Shown here: positions 34,007 to 42,584 of the stretch, one piece after another
Layout of the letters: every line of letters starts with the position of its first letter
Position numbering within the stretch: position 1 is the stretch's first letter
Source of the DNA: Clostridium aquiflavi
GTDB taxonomy: Bacteria; Bacillota; Clostridia; Clostridiales; Clostridiaceae
Assembly (NCBI RefSeq): GCF_031344075.1
Contig: NZ_JAVJAN010000001.1
Coordinates: forward strand, 62,001-126,000
Length of the DNA: 64,000 nt
Reading direction: 5' to 3'
Translations under genes and position numbers: made by a program
Notes under the pieces: model-generated
Database searches by the model: none
Told to the model about the DNA's origin: nothing
Seen by the model: the letters and a program-made list of their open reading frames with translations, nothing else

Positions 34007-34777
34007 TTAATTATTTTTTCTTATTTTAAAATATATTTCTGGTGTATCCTCTTCTATAGTTCTAAATTCATACCCTTTTGATTTATAATAATCTATTATT
34101 TCTGGTAAAGCTGTACAAGTATTCTTTTGTAGATCTGTACAGTGCATAAGCAGTATTATAGTTGATAAATTTTCACTTTCGTTTATAGCTTTTCTATATA
34201 ATTTGCATGGTGGAAGTTTTGGATTTAGACCATCTTCAGTATCTAAATTCCAATCATATATTTTAAAATTATTATCATGTAATTTTTTCAAATAACTTTT
34301 GCTTAAATGTTTATAACTTCCGCCTGGAAATCTAATTATGTTAGGTGAAACTCCAACCACTTTATTTATTTCATTACGACATTCAATCATTTCTTTTATA
34401 AAATTGTCCTCGTTGCAATAAATACATTTATACTTATGACTATATGTGTGAAGACCTATACCATGACCTTCATCATTAATCCTTTTTACAATATCTTCTT
34501 TGCCTTCAATTTGATTACCAATTAGAAAAAAAGTTGCTTTAACATCTTTTTCTTTTAACACATTTAAGACTCTTTCTGTTACTTTATAACTAGGCCCATC
34601 ATCAAAAGTAAGATATATTATTTTCTTCTTATAATTATTGGTTTCTTCATTTGAATTAACATTAGTACTATCTATGTTAGCTCCTGTAGAAATACTTCTA
34701 AAATTTTGTTCAAATATAGAAATGATAAGAAGTATGTTTATAGCAATGAGCAAAAAATACTTCCACTTATTTTTCAA
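34007..34777 (-). CDS. Membrane-anchored polysaccharide deacetylase (NodB domain)
   Basis: 256 residues from a TTG preceded by AAGGAGGAAAAGAAA. One N-terminal anchor helix (YFLLIAINILLIISIFE) and an extracellular NodB/CE4 domain: IIYLTFDDGPSYKVTERVLNVL with the metal-binding DD, ATFFLIGNQIEG, GIGLHTYSHKY with the HxxxH motif, IIRFPGGSYKH, and LLMHCTDLQKNT. Likely removes acetyl groups from peptidoglycan GlcNAc, as PgdA-type enzymes do; substrate not proven. Confidence 0.88.
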   Translation of the reverse strand: MKNKWKYFLLIAINILLIISIFEQNFRSISTGANIDSTNVNSNEETNNYKKKIIYLTFDDGPSYKVTERVLNVLKEKDVKATFFLIGNQIEGKEDIVKRINDEGHGIGLHTYSHKYKCIYCNEDNFIKEMIECRNEINKVVGVSPNIIRFPGGSYKHLSKSYLKKLHDNNFKIYDWNLDTEDGLNPKLPPCKLYRKAINESENLSTIILLMHCTDLQKNTCTALPEIIDYYKSKGYEFRTIEEDTPEIYFKIRKNN

Positions 34778-35031
34778 TTTCTTTTCCTCCTTGTTATATT
34801 TAGTGTATTAAATTAAATCATAAAACAATTTATTTATAATATTTTTTGTAAATTAATTTTATTAATTATAAAATTCACTATATATTATCATTAACTTTTT
34901 AATAGTTTTTATTTGTAGTAATTTTTAACATCAATTAACAATTAAGATAAATATTCAATATTATTTGCATAATGTACTATAAATCTTCCTTATTACCTTG
35001 AACTATGTGGCCTAAAATTTTTGCATCAAAA
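34778..35031. other. Intergenic gap between the deacetylase start and the next terminator
   Basis: About 250 bases of plain AT-rich sequence that should contain the minus-strand promoter of the deacetylase gene. No gene, repeat or convincing box was found. Confidence 0.4.
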
Positions 35032-35064
35032 AAAGATATACAATTATAAAAATTGCATATCTTT
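35032..35064 (-). terminator. Terminator after the nitrite/sulfite-reductase-like gene
   Basis: AAAGATATACAATT and AATTGCATATCTTT pair with one mismatch, followed on the minus strand by a T-run. It lies 17 bases past the stop codon at 35081. Confidence 0.7.
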
Positions 35065-35080
35065 GAATAATAAATTAAAT

Positions 35081-35728
35081 TTAAATATTAACTTCTTCTT
35101 TAAACTTTTCTAGTCCTATTCTTTCTATAAAGAATCCCAGCTTTTCTCCTGCTTCTGCATTTTCCTTATAATAATCAAATATGTTATCTACTATTTTTAA
35201 TGCTTCTTCTTCACTCACATCTTTTACAATAACATCTGCAATTCTTGGATTATACCCTGCTGATCCACCTGCACATACTATAAATCCAGTTTTGTCTGCA
35301 ATTACCCCAACATCTTTGCTATACACACTTCCACAAGCATTCCTACATCCTGCAACTCCAATTTTAGTTCTACAAGGCATTTCCATCCAAGTATACTTTT
35401 TAGAAAGTTTCATTCCTATTCCAATAGTATTATATTTTTCTCTTTTACAAAAACCAGCAGGACACATCTCAACATTTTTAACAGAATTAGCGCTTTTTAC
35501 AGCAGGTTCCATGCCAAGTTCTTCCCATATCTTAGGTAAATCTTCTTTTTCTAAATTTGTTATTAATATTCTTTGTCCTGATGTTATTTTTAATACACCT
35601 CTATATTTTTTAGCTACATCTATTATTTTTTGCATAGTTTCTATAGTTACAAATCCACCTGGTATATGTGGAGTTATACTGTATGTTCTCTTTCCATTTC
35701 TTATTTTTTGAAGGTTCCCATAATCCAT
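35081..35728 (-). CDS. Short nitrite/sulfite reductase-like iron-sulfur protein
   Basis: 215 residues, ATG after GGAGTGAGAGT. It contains one ferredoxin-like half (YSITPHIPGGFVTIETMQKIIDVA; LKITSGQRILITNLEKEDL) and the [4Fe-4S] half (VEMCPAGFCKREK, then MPCRTKIGVAGCRNACGSVYSKDVGV). The Cys pattern C-x4-C ... C-x3-C is that of siroheme-coupled clusters. It is far shorter than full NirA/CysI, resembling the small single-repeat reductase-like proteins of anaerobes. Its 3' gene partner upstream is a DUF1858 protein behind an HcpR-like site, suggesting a role in nitrite/NO or sulfite handling. Confidence 0.75.
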   Translation of the reverse strand: MDYGNLQKIRNGKRTYSITPHIPGGFVTIETMQKIIDVAKKYRGVLKITSGQRILITNLEKEDLPKIWEELGMEPAVKSANSVKNVEMCPAGFCKREKYNTIGIGMKLSKKYTWMEMPCRTKIGVAGCRNACGSVYSKDVGVIADKTGFIVCAGGSAGYNPRIADVIVKDVSEEEALKIVDNIFDYYKENAEAGEKLGFFIERIGLEKFKEEVNI

Positions 35729-35835
35729 ACTCTCACTCCTTACTTTCCCATATCTAATTTAGTTATATTATTTGCTACACTATATCTTTAAAACATATTC
35801 CTATAAACATAATAGGTATAATGATATATTTAATA

Positions 35836-36015
35836 TTAATTAAGTGCTTTTAGCAAATCTTCAAGATTTAATCCATGAACATTAGCTGCATCTTCAAGGC
35901 TTTCTGATTGTGCTGATGGACATCCAATACATCCCATTCCAAAACTCATTAAAATTTCTGGTGCATTTTCTTTTATTCTTATTATTTCTCCTATTGTCAT
36001 ATCTTTAGTTATCAT
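35836..36015 (-). CDS. DUF1858 domain protein (hybrid-cluster-protein-associated disulfide)
   Basis: 59 residues from the ATG at 36015, preceded by AAGAGGAGAAAAATT; the longer upstream frame has no binding site. The whole protein is one DUF1858 domain: ITKDMTIGEIIRIKENAPEILMSFGMGCIGCPSAQSES, with the redox CIGC motif. The family is typically found near hybrid cluster protein (Hcp) genes and is thought to be a disulfide/redox helper. It precedes the reductase-like gene by about 100 bases on the same strand. Confidence 0.85.
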   Translation of the reverse strand: MITKDMTIGEIIRIKENAPEILMSFGMGCIGCPSAQSESLEDAANVHGLNLEDLLKALN

Positions 36016-36191
36016 AATTTTTCTCCTCTTCATATTAAATTTATGTGATTTGTTTTTATTTTTAATTCGTATATTCTTATTTATATTTTGCAATACATTA
36101 ATATCTAATACTCTTAATTTAAAATACAATACATTTTTAAATATTCTATATTTTACTTCGTAGCATTTAAATTACTTATTCTATGTAAATA

Positions 36192-36233
36192 ATTATATAA
36201 TAAAGTCTATATAAATTAAGTAACATATGTTAC
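36192..36233 (-). promoter_or_regulatory. HcpR-type operator with class II promoter geometry
   Basis: GTAACATATGTTAC (36220-36233) is a perfect 14-bp palindrome fitting GTAAC-N4-GTTAC, the motif I know for the Crp/Fnr-family nitrosative-stress regulator HcpR in clostridia. A minus-strand TATAAT occupies 36197-36192. The palindrome centre (36226.5) is 32 bases upstream of the -10 centre, which places it near -41.5, the class II activator position. Downstream genes are the DUF1858 and reductase-like genes. Confidence 0.65.
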
Positions 36234-36402
36234 ACAATATTTTATATTTGAGCTTTTTTTACTTTACTCTTCTTAAGTCTTTTAACTCAAATTAGTCCAT
36301 ATTAACACTTATAAAACGTATAATTTTAATAATTATGGATAAGCTAATATCGTAACATTTTTCTATAAAATATTATGAGCAAATTATAGAAGGAGGATTT
36401 AT

Positions 36403-36549
36403 ATGAAAAAGAAAACTCTTTACTCAAACAACAACATTGCTAATTCTGATCCTGCATCATCTAAATATGCTAAAAATGTAGATAATAAAAGTCATGAAGA
36501 AAGTCCTTATGGTGATAATGAACCCTCCCCTCGTACAACTTACAAATAA
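36403..36549 (+). CDS. Small hydrophilic hypothetical protein, 48 aa
   Basis: ATG at 36403 follows an excellent AGAAGGAGGATTTAT and opens 48 codons. The product is Asn/Ser/Lys-rich, without hydrophobic segments or Cys (SNNNIANSDPASSKYAKNVD; SHEESPYGDNEPSPR), and looks disordered. A hairpin terminator follows about 75 bases downstream. I do not recognise it. A spore or stress-related small soluble protein is possible but unsupported. Confidence 0.55.
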   Translation: MKKKTLYSNNNIANSDPASSKYAKNVDNKSHEESPYGDNEPSPRTTYK

Positions 36550-36621
36550 ATTTTATACAAATTTTTAATCACTAATTTTACTGGCTTTTCGTTTGATATC
36601 TAGAGATATATTTATAAGTTT

Positions 36622-36664
36622 AAGATTTTTCATAGGATAATTTAATATCCTGTGAAAAATCTCT
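36622..36664 (+). terminator. Terminator after the 48-aa gene
   Basis: AGATTTTTCA-AGGATA and TATCCT-TGAAAAATCT form a stem of about 16 bp with one mismatch, followed by CTTTTC. It ends the small plus-strand gene. Confidence 0.65.
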
Positions 36665-36763
36665 TTTCTAAATTTGCATGATAAACTTAAAATCCTCCTA
36701 AATCCATCTAATATATATCTTTTCTATTTATAAAGATATAAAAATAAAATTAATCCTGATCTA

Positions 36764-36792
36764 TTGAAAAATATCCCAACCTGTACTATACT
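36764..36792 (+). promoter_or_regulatory. Sigma-A promoter of the MATE transporter
   Basis: TTGAAA (36764-36769), a 17-base spacer, TATACT (36787-36792). The transcript would start near 36799, leaving a leader of about 125 bases before the MATE ATG, which contains the leader peptide and terminator described next. Confidence 0.7.
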
Positions 36793-36836
36793 AAAAACAA
36801 TTAATTATATTGTTTGATTTTTGCCGCCGGGTAAAA

Positions 36837-36887
36837 ATGCTTTTACAAACATTCGTATTTCATACCATTAGGCCATTGAAGGTATGA
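36837..36887 (+). CDS. Putative leader peptide MLLQTFVFHTIRPLKV upstream of the MATE gene
   Basis: A 16-codon frame from ATG at 36837 to TGA, lying inside the MATE leader. It spans the whole 5' arm and loop of the terminator at 36847-36905. Just before it is a GC-rich GCCGCCGGG, possibly a weak binding site. This is the layout of ribosome-dependent attenuators in antibiotic-resistance genes: a ribosome slowed on the peptide would block the terminator. Translation is not shown. Confidence 0.5.
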   Translation: MLLQTFVFHTIRPLKV

Positions 36888-36905
36888 AAATTCGAATGTT
36901 TTTTT
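36847..36905 (+). terminator. Attenuator hairpin in the MATE leader
   Basis: AAACATTCG and CGAATGTTT, extended by ATTTCATACC/GGTATGAAA with a bulge, form a stem of roughly 19 bp followed by seven Ts, ending only 18 bases before the MATE start. A small GTAAAA/TTTTAC hairpin (36831-36846) precedes it and would compete with the leader peptide start. Confidence 0.75.
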
Positions 36906-36923
36906 ATTTGGAGGGGTTAATTT

Positions 36924-38261
36924 ATGAAAAAAAATTTTTTATATTTAAAATTTATGAAATTTATAACTTTAAATGTTATTGGAATGATCGGTCTTTCTTG
37001 CTATATACTTGCTGATACCTATTTTATTTCAAATGGACTTGGTACAAATGGACTAGCAGCCCTTAATCTTGCTATTTCTGTATACAGCTTTATTCACGCT
37101 ACTGGACTAATGATAGGTATTGGTGGTGCTACAAAATTTACAATACTAAAGACTCAAAGTGAACATAGCAAAGCAAATGAAGTTTTTACTCATTGTATAA
37201 TCTTAGGTATTGTTATTGGAATTATTTTTGCCCTTACTGGGATCTTAGGTTCTGAATCCTTAAGTAAATTTCTAGGTGCAAATAAAGAAACATTTGCTAT
37301 GACAAACACTTACCTGAAAACTATATTTTTGTTTTCACCATGTTTTATTTTGAATAATGTTTTAATTGCTTTTATACGTAATGATAATTCCCCAAAACTT
37401 GCAATGGGAGGAATGATCCTTGGAAGCCTTTCTAATATTATTCTTGATTATATTTTTATATTCCCACTAAACTTAGGAATGTTCGGAGCAGCCTTTGCAA
37501 CAGGACTTGCTCCAATAATTAGTATAGTATTATTATCATTACATTTTGTTAAAAATAAAAATAATTTTTCCATTAAAAAATGTAAATTTGATTTAACAAT
37601 ATTTAAAAATATCATTAATCTTGGACTTTCTTCATTTGTAACAGAGATATCCTCTGGAATTGTGCTTATAACATTTAATATTGTCATTTTAAATATTGCA
37701 GGTAATATAGGTGTTGCAGCTTATGGAATTATAGCCAATTTAGCTCTTGTAGCAATAGGTATATTTACTGGAATAGCTCAAGGAGTGCAACCTCTTATTA
37801 GTAATAGCTATGGTAACAAAAATTTTCTACAGCTAAAACAACTATTAAAATATTCAATTACTTTATCACTTATAATTTCAGTGATAATTTATTTTACAAT
37901 CAATCTATTTTCAAATGAATTAATTTCACTTTTTAATAGTGAAAATAACTCTCTATTAAAGACTTATGCAACAACAGGACTTTCACTATATTTTATTGGA
38001 TTTATCTTTGTTGGAATTAATATTGTTATAATTTCATTTTTAAATTCTATTGAAAGTTCTAAAGTAGCATTTATTATCTCCTTAATAAGAGGCTTTATTG
38101 CTATTATTCCACTAGTGCTTATACTATCATCATTTTTGGGCTTAACTGGTGTATGGCTTGTATTTCCAAGTGTTGAAGCTGTAACTACTTTAATAGCTAT
38201 AATTTTATTAAGACATTCAGGCATAACAATTGCTCAAAATAACGAAGTAACTGATATTTAG
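36924..38261 (+). CDS. MATE family efflux transporter
   Basis: 445 residues, ATG after GGAGGGGTTAATTT. About twelve helices in two homologous halves, as in MatE: LSCYILADTYFISNGLGTNGLAALNLAIS, then GGATKFTILKTQSEHSKANEVFT; second half VAAYGIIANLALVAIGIFTGIAQGVQPLISNSYG. The last motif is characteristic of MATE exporters. Expels drugs or metabolites using a sodium or proton gradient. Regulated at least in part by the upstream attenuator, which points to antibiotic-type induction. Confidence 0.92.
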   Translation: MKKNFLYLKFMKFITLNVIGMIGLSCYILADTYFISNGLGTNGLAALNLAISVYSFIHATGLMIGIGGATKFTILKTQSEHSKANEVFTHCIILGIVIGIIFALTGILGSESLSKFLGANKETFAMTNTYLKTIFLFSPCFILNNVLIAFIRNDNSPKLAMGGMILGSLSNIILDYIFIFPLNLGMFGAAFATGLAPIISIVLLSLHFVKNKNNFSIKKCKFDLTIFKNIINLGLSSFVTEISSGIVLITFNIVILNIAGNIGVAAYGIIANLALVAIGIFTGIAQGVQPLISNSYGNKNFLQLKQLLKYSITLSLIISVIIYFTINLFSNELISLFNSENNSLLKTYATTGLSLYFIGFIFVGINIVIISFLNSIESSKVAFIISLIRGFIAIIPLVLILSSFLGLTGVWLVFPSVEAVTTLIAIILLRHSGITIAQNNEVTDI

Positions 38262-38374
38262 CAAATTCTTGATACTTTCCAAATGGACAAACTATTTCTA
38301 TATATAAAATAATAAAAATAAATTTTAAGCAAATACTAATATTGAAAACTTTATTTAAGAAGGAGAGATAGTTT

Positions 38375-38584
38375 ATGGCTAGTAGAACAGGCACAGTTAA
38401 ATGGTTCAATGCTGAAAAAGGATATGGTTTTATTTCATGTGATGAGGGAGATGACGTTTTTGCACATCACTCACAAATTAAAGAAAATGGTCCTGAAAAA
38501 GACCTACATGAGGGTGAAAGTGTAACTTTTGATATACAAGATGGTGAAAAAGGTCCCATGGCAACAAATATACAAAAATTATAA
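38375..38584 (+). CDS. csp: Cold-shock protein
   Basis: 69 residues, ATG after AAGGAGAGATAGTTT. Single cold-shock domain with RNP1 KGYGFISC and RNP2 DVFAHHS, plus TGTVKWFNAEKGYG at the start. Binds single-stranded nucleic acid as an RNA chaperone. Start is slightly longer than some homologues (MASRTG). Monocistronic; no clear terminator, the IS remnant follows directly. Confidence 0.95.
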   Translation: MASRTGTVKWFNAEKGYGFISCDEGDDVFAHHSQIKENGPEKDLHEGESVTFDIQDGEKGPMATNIQKL

Positions 38585-38598
38585 ATTACTTTAAGACT

Positions 38599-38776
38599 TG
38601 GCTCTGTTTTTGTAGAATGTTGATATATCTATAAGGGTAGATAGCTCTGTAAATAATTTTGTGTAAACTCAAAAAATGAACTCCTTCTTGGTAATAATTA
38701 TGATAACAAATCATTACAAGAAGGAGTTTTTATGAGATATAATCTTCGTCAACCAATTACATAATCATTTGATGAT
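38599..38776 (+). mobile_element. Insertion-sequence remnant with a broken transposase start
   Basis: GGCTCTGTTTTTGTAGAATG and the following GTTGATATATCTATAAG recur in degenerate form at 63061-63098. Further on, ACTCCTTCTTG and CAAGAAGGAGT form an inverted repeat (38680-38728). AAGAAGGAG then precedes ATG at 38732, whose frame reads MRYNLRQPIT before a stop and continues as SFDDTY. This looks like the end of an element, its promoter and the first codons of a decayed transposase. A block near 38645-38670 resembles IS256-type ends, but the family is not certain. Confidence 0.5.
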
Positions 38777-38778
38777 AC

Positions 38779-40248
38779 CTATATAGACTGTTCAGTAATT
38801 TTAGATTCATTACTTTTTTGAATATTCCTTATCTGCAATTTATCAATTAAAGATATTATAAATCCAATAATGCATCCTATTGCTGCAAGAAAATATACCC
38901 ACCTCATGCCATATATAAATACATCTCCTCTGCCTTCAACATAACCCAATACTCTATATCCTATTTTATAACTCATTCTGTTATACAATACAGTAGTTGA
39001 AAATGAAACTCCGAAAACAAATCCTAAATTTCTAATAAGAGCATTTATTCCACCAGCTATTCCCAGTTTACTTTTTTCAACTGAAGACATTACTAAAGTA
39101 TTATTAGGAGATTGGAAAATTCCATTACCTAAAGCTACTATAGATATAACACTAATAATTATTAGAAATGATGATTGCTCGTTTAAAGTTGTCATAGCAA
39201 ATAAACCTATAGAACTTATAATAAGACCACTTAAAGTAAGTATCTTACTTCCTATTTTATCTGCTAAATATCCACTTAATGGAGCTATAACAGTTAAAAC
39301 AATAGGATAACCCATCATAATAAACCCTGTTGTGCCTGGCGATAATTCCAATACATCTTGAAGGTAAAAAGGTTGTATTATATTTATACAACTAATTCCT
39401 ACAAATGATAAAAAAGCACAAAATACATTGATAGAAAAAACTCTATTTTTAAATATTGATAAATCTACAAGTGGATCTTCTATTCTTAATTCTAATATAA
39501 TAAATATAATAAAACTAACTAAAGCTATTATAAATGATAGAATTACTGTTATATGATTATAGCCAATCTTTTGTCCTGTAAGTAGTCCCTCAAATAATGA
39601 AACTATGCATATAAGAAAAAGTAAGGCTCCCTTATAATCTAAAGTTTGCTTTGTATTTATGTTTATTTTATCCTTAGGTAAATATTTCATTGCTGCTATA
39701 AAAGCTAATGTTCCTATTGGAACATTTATTAAAAATATGTACTCCCAGCTTACTATCGATATTATTAATCCTCCTAAAGGTGGTCCAAGTAAAGTTCCAA
39801 GTGCTACAAAGGTTCCAGAGATTCCAAGTGCTCTTCCTCTTTCATTCTTTGGAAACGTATGTGTTATAATTCCTTGACTTGTGGACATAGTCATAGCTGC
39901 ACCTATTCCTTGAACAATTCTTGAAAATGTTAAAAAATTAAGCGTAGTTGATATTCCGCATAATAAAGAACCTAAAACAAATATTATAAATCCATATTTA
40001 AATACACTTGTTTTTCCTTTTATATCCCCTAATCTTCCAAATATAAGTATAGTTGCAGAAATCACTATAAGATATGTTGTAACCACTTGCTGTATACCAG
40101 CCATAGATGTTGAAAGATCCTTTGCCATAACAGGTAGTGCTACATTTATTATGCTACTATCAAGACATGCCATAAATGGTGACATAACTACTATGGCAAG
40201 GATTATCCAATTATTTTTGCTTATATTACTTTTTTCAGTTTTAGTCAT
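38779..40248 (-). CDS. MFS drug exporter, DHA2 (EmrB/QacA) family, 14 helices
   Basis: 489 residues. Motif D1-like MACLDSSIINVALPVMAKDL in helix 1, motif A LIFGRLGDIKGKTSVFKYGF, and motif C LGTLLGPPLGGLIISIVSWEYIFLINVPIG, the DHA2 signature. Proton-driven export of drugs or organic compounds. ATG follows AAGGGGATACAAATTAAGT. The C-terminal end overlaps the IS-remnant edge by position only. Regulator not adjacent. Confidence 0.9.
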   Translation of the reverse strand: MTKTEKSNISKNNWIILAIVVMSPFMACLDSSIINVALPVMAKDLSTSMAGIQQVVTTYLIVISATILIFGRLGDIKGKTSVFKYGFIIFVLGSLLCGISTTLNFLTFSRIVQGIGAAMTMSTSQGIITHTFPKNERGRALGISGTFVALGTLLGPPLGGLIISIVSWEYIFLINVPIGTLAFIAAMKYLPKDKININTKQTLDYKGALLFLICIVSLFEGLLTGQKIGYNHITVILSFIIALVSFIIFIILELRIEDPLVDLSIFKNRVFSINVFCAFLSFVGISCINIIQPFYLQDVLELSPGTTGFIMMGYPIVLTVIAPLSGYLADKIGSKILTLSGLIISSIGLFAMTTLNEQSSFLIIISVISIVALGNGIFQSPNNTLVMSSVEKSKLGIAGGINALIRNLGFVFGVSFSTTVLYNRMSYKIGYRVLGYVEGRGDVFIYGMRWVYFLAAIGCIIGFIISLIDKLQIRNIQKSNESKITEQSI

Positions 40249-40560
40249 ACTTAATTTGTATCCCCTTCCTCATTTTATTCTTTAGTTTATTTAATACATA
40301 CCATAAAGATATTATTTCCACTAAAAATTATAACATAAGACATATGAAAAAAAATAGTAGCTCAAAGCCAATGACACTTTAATATCATTAGCTTAATTGT
40401 AATTCTTTGATAATATTATTTATTTAATCAATTTATTTAATTTATATTAAAAATTCATTTAAATAGTAATTACGTTTTAATGTATAGATTTCTTTATATA
40501 TCTTTTTACAGTACACTCAACACTTATATATGAGTAGGATTATTATTATCACCAATTAAC
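40249..40560. other. Intergenic gap between MFS and the HMA-TauE gene
   Basis: About 310 bases. AGCTAATGA and TCATTGGCT (near 40371-40395, minus strand) can pair ahead of a T-rich stretch and may end the HMA-TauE transcript. The rest is AT-rich and should hold the MFS promoter. No gene seen. Confidence 0.4.
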
Positions 40561-42384
40561 TTATTCGTTTATATATTTACCACGAACTTCTTTTAAATTA
40601 ACATTTTCTAATGAATCAGTTACTTCAATTGCAACTTCTGCTATATTATCTTTGAAAATAACATAAGTTCCTATTTTGTCTATCTTAAATTCAACATTTA
40701 CAATATCTTTTTTGCCTATAAATGAAGTTACCTGCTCACCACTATCTACATTTAATATTATAAAATTACCATTGGGATTATCAAATGAGTTAAGATCTAT
40801 AGATAGTTTTGTTTTTATTCCATTTTGTAATACTATTGCAAGTGGTTCAAAGTCATAACCTGTTCCCTTAATATTTAGACTTTGTATATCTCCTGAAATA
40901 TTAGCTTTTTTAATTAATCTATCAGTAGAAACTTTGCTTAAATCATCACCATATATACTTGTTTTTTGTTGAGCTGTAGACTCTGTTGTTCCACCAGTAC
41001 AGCAACTCATTCCACTACTTGGAGCTGGAACTGATGAATCTTTCTTAGAAGTGTCTACAGAATCAAGATTATCTGTTACTTTTATTACCCCTCTAATCAT
41101 TCCCATCCAGCAGCTAAAGTTTATGTCACCATCATTTGGAGTAAATTCTATTATATTTTCACCAGACTTTAAAGTTTTTTGTATATTTAAAGATGGAACT
41201 ACTATTGCATTATTACAAGAATTTATTTGACTTCCTGTAATAATCCATTTAACAGGTATACCTCTTTGAACATAAAAGGCATTAGGAGTATAACCACTAT
41301 TATCAGCTGTCATCCTAATTACTTGAACTCCATTTTCAATGGTTGCTTTGCCTATATTAGATTGTGATGCTCTAACTTCAGTTCCTGAAAAATTTTGTGC
41401 TAATGTGTTAACATTAGGCATTCCAACACCTGCAAGTGCTAACCCTCTGTTCCCCATTATTAATCCAAGTATTACCACTAAAATTCCACTAAACTTTAAA
41501 AGTTGTTTTGTATAACCCTTACTTAAGAAACCTGATATAGCTCCAAATGCTAGCATCAAAGGAACTGTTCCTAAAGAAAACAAAAACATTGATATAGCTC
41601 CAGTTATAGCACTGCCAGTACCTAATGCATAAAGCTGCATTGTTTGAAGTGGTCCACAAGGCATTAATCCATTTAACATACCAACTAAAAATGATGATTT
41701 AGATTTATTTTTTATATTGCATGAAGACCATGGCAATTTAATATTAAATTTTCTAAATAAAGAGAAACCAGTCATATTTAATCCCATTATTACCATAAAT
41801 AATCCTGCAAATATTTGAAGTCCAGCTTTTACATTAAGTGATAAGGATAATACAGAACCTAAAGCCCCTACAATACCACCTATGATGGTATATGATGTTA
41901 CTCTTCCCGCATTATATAGAATTGAAGGCATTAAAATTTTAAATTTATTCTGCTTTTCATTTACAATACTATTTTTAGATAAGCTTTGTGTAAGCATTAT
42001 ACCCCCGCACATACCAACACAATGGATAGAAGTAAGCATGCCGACAATAAATAATACTACATAAGATGCATTGTTTAGCTTAGCACTCATATCAAAGCCG
42101 GTTGTTGAATTACCAAGGAGTAAAACAGCTGCAGCTACAACTAAAAAACCTGTAATTTTAATAGTGCTTGAATTTTTAGTACTATACCCTGCTTTATTAA
42201 TAGCTTCATTTAATTGTTCTTTAGTACAAAGTACGTTATCATATTCAACAATTACTTGCTGAGAACTATAACTAGCCATTACATTTACAACGCCATCAAC
42301 CTTCTTTAATGCTTTTTCTATTCTACTTTCACATGAAGTACATGTCATATTATAAACTTTAATTATTTCTCTTTTAATAGTCAT
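40561..42384 (-). CDS. Three-part membrane protein: HMA domain, TauE/SafE-like transporter, cupredoxin-like domains
   Basis: 607 residues, ATG after AAGAGGTGAGATAGT. Residues 1-71 are a heavy-metal-associated domain with the Cu-binding CxxC (VYNMTCTSCESRIEKAL). From about 75 to 330 come some seven helices of the cytochrome-c-biogenesis/TauE type (MLTSIHCVGMCGGIMLTQSL; MLNGLMPCGPLQTMQLYALG). From about 345 to 435 comes a cupredoxin-like domain (PNAFYVQRGIPVKWIITGSQ; NFSCWMGMIRGVIKV). A linker with GMSCCTGG and a second beta domain follow. It probably moves or handles copper; sulfite export is a family name rather than evidence. Upstream terminator separates it from the two-component genes. Confidence 0.8.
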   Translation of the reverse strand: MTIKREIIKVYNMTCTSCESRIEKALKKVDGVVNVMASYSSQQVIVEYDNVLCTKEQLNEAINKAGYSTKNSSTIKITGFLVVAAAVLLLGNSTTGFDMSAKLNNASYVVLFIVGMLTSIHCVGMCGGIMLTQSLSKNSIVNEKQNKFKILMPSILYNAGRVTSYTIIGGIVGALGSVLSLSLNVKAGLQIFAGLFMVIMGLNMTGFSLFRKFNIKLPWSSCNIKNKSKSSFLVGMLNGLMPCGPLQTMQLYALGTGSAITGAISMFLFSLGTVPLMLAFGAISGFLSKGYTKQLLKFSGILVVILGLIMGNRGLALAGVGMPNVNTLAQNFSGTEVRASQSNIGKATIENGVQVIRMTADNSGYTPNAFYVQRGIPVKWIITGSQINSCNNAIVVPSLNIQKTLKSGENIIEFTPNDGDINFSCWMGMIRGVIKVTDNLDSVDTSKKDSSVPAPSSGMSCCTGGTTESTAQQKTSIYGDDLSKVSTDRLIKKANISGDIQSLNIKGTGYDFEPLAIVLQNGIKTKLSIDLNSFDNPNGNFIILNVDSGEQVTSFIGKKDIVNVEFKIDKIGTYVIFKDNIAEVAIEVTDSLENVNLKEVRGKYINE

Positions 42385-42492
42385 ACTATCTCACCTCTTA
42401 TATAATTTTTATTTCACCAATATGTTTTAATTAAAATTCCATCTTATGAAATGAATTATAATAAAAAGTTATGAAGATTTTATGTTTATATT

Positions 42493-42525
42493 AAAAATAG
42501 CACAGATTTTTTCTGTGCTATTTTT
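42493..42525. terminator. Bidirectional terminator
   Basis: AAAAATAGCACAGA and TCTGTGCTATTTTT form a near-perfect 14-bp stem around a short T loop. It lies between the sensor kinase stop (42585) and the HMA-TauE start (42384), so the two are separate units. Confidence 0.85.
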
Positions 42526-42584
42526 GATAACTACTAAAATAAAATTTATATTTTTCTACTGATATTATACTATTTTATAATTTA

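Noticed and set aside
35181..35711. 176-codon plus-strand open frame
   Set aside because: Antisense to the reductase-like gene with clear Fe-S cysteines.
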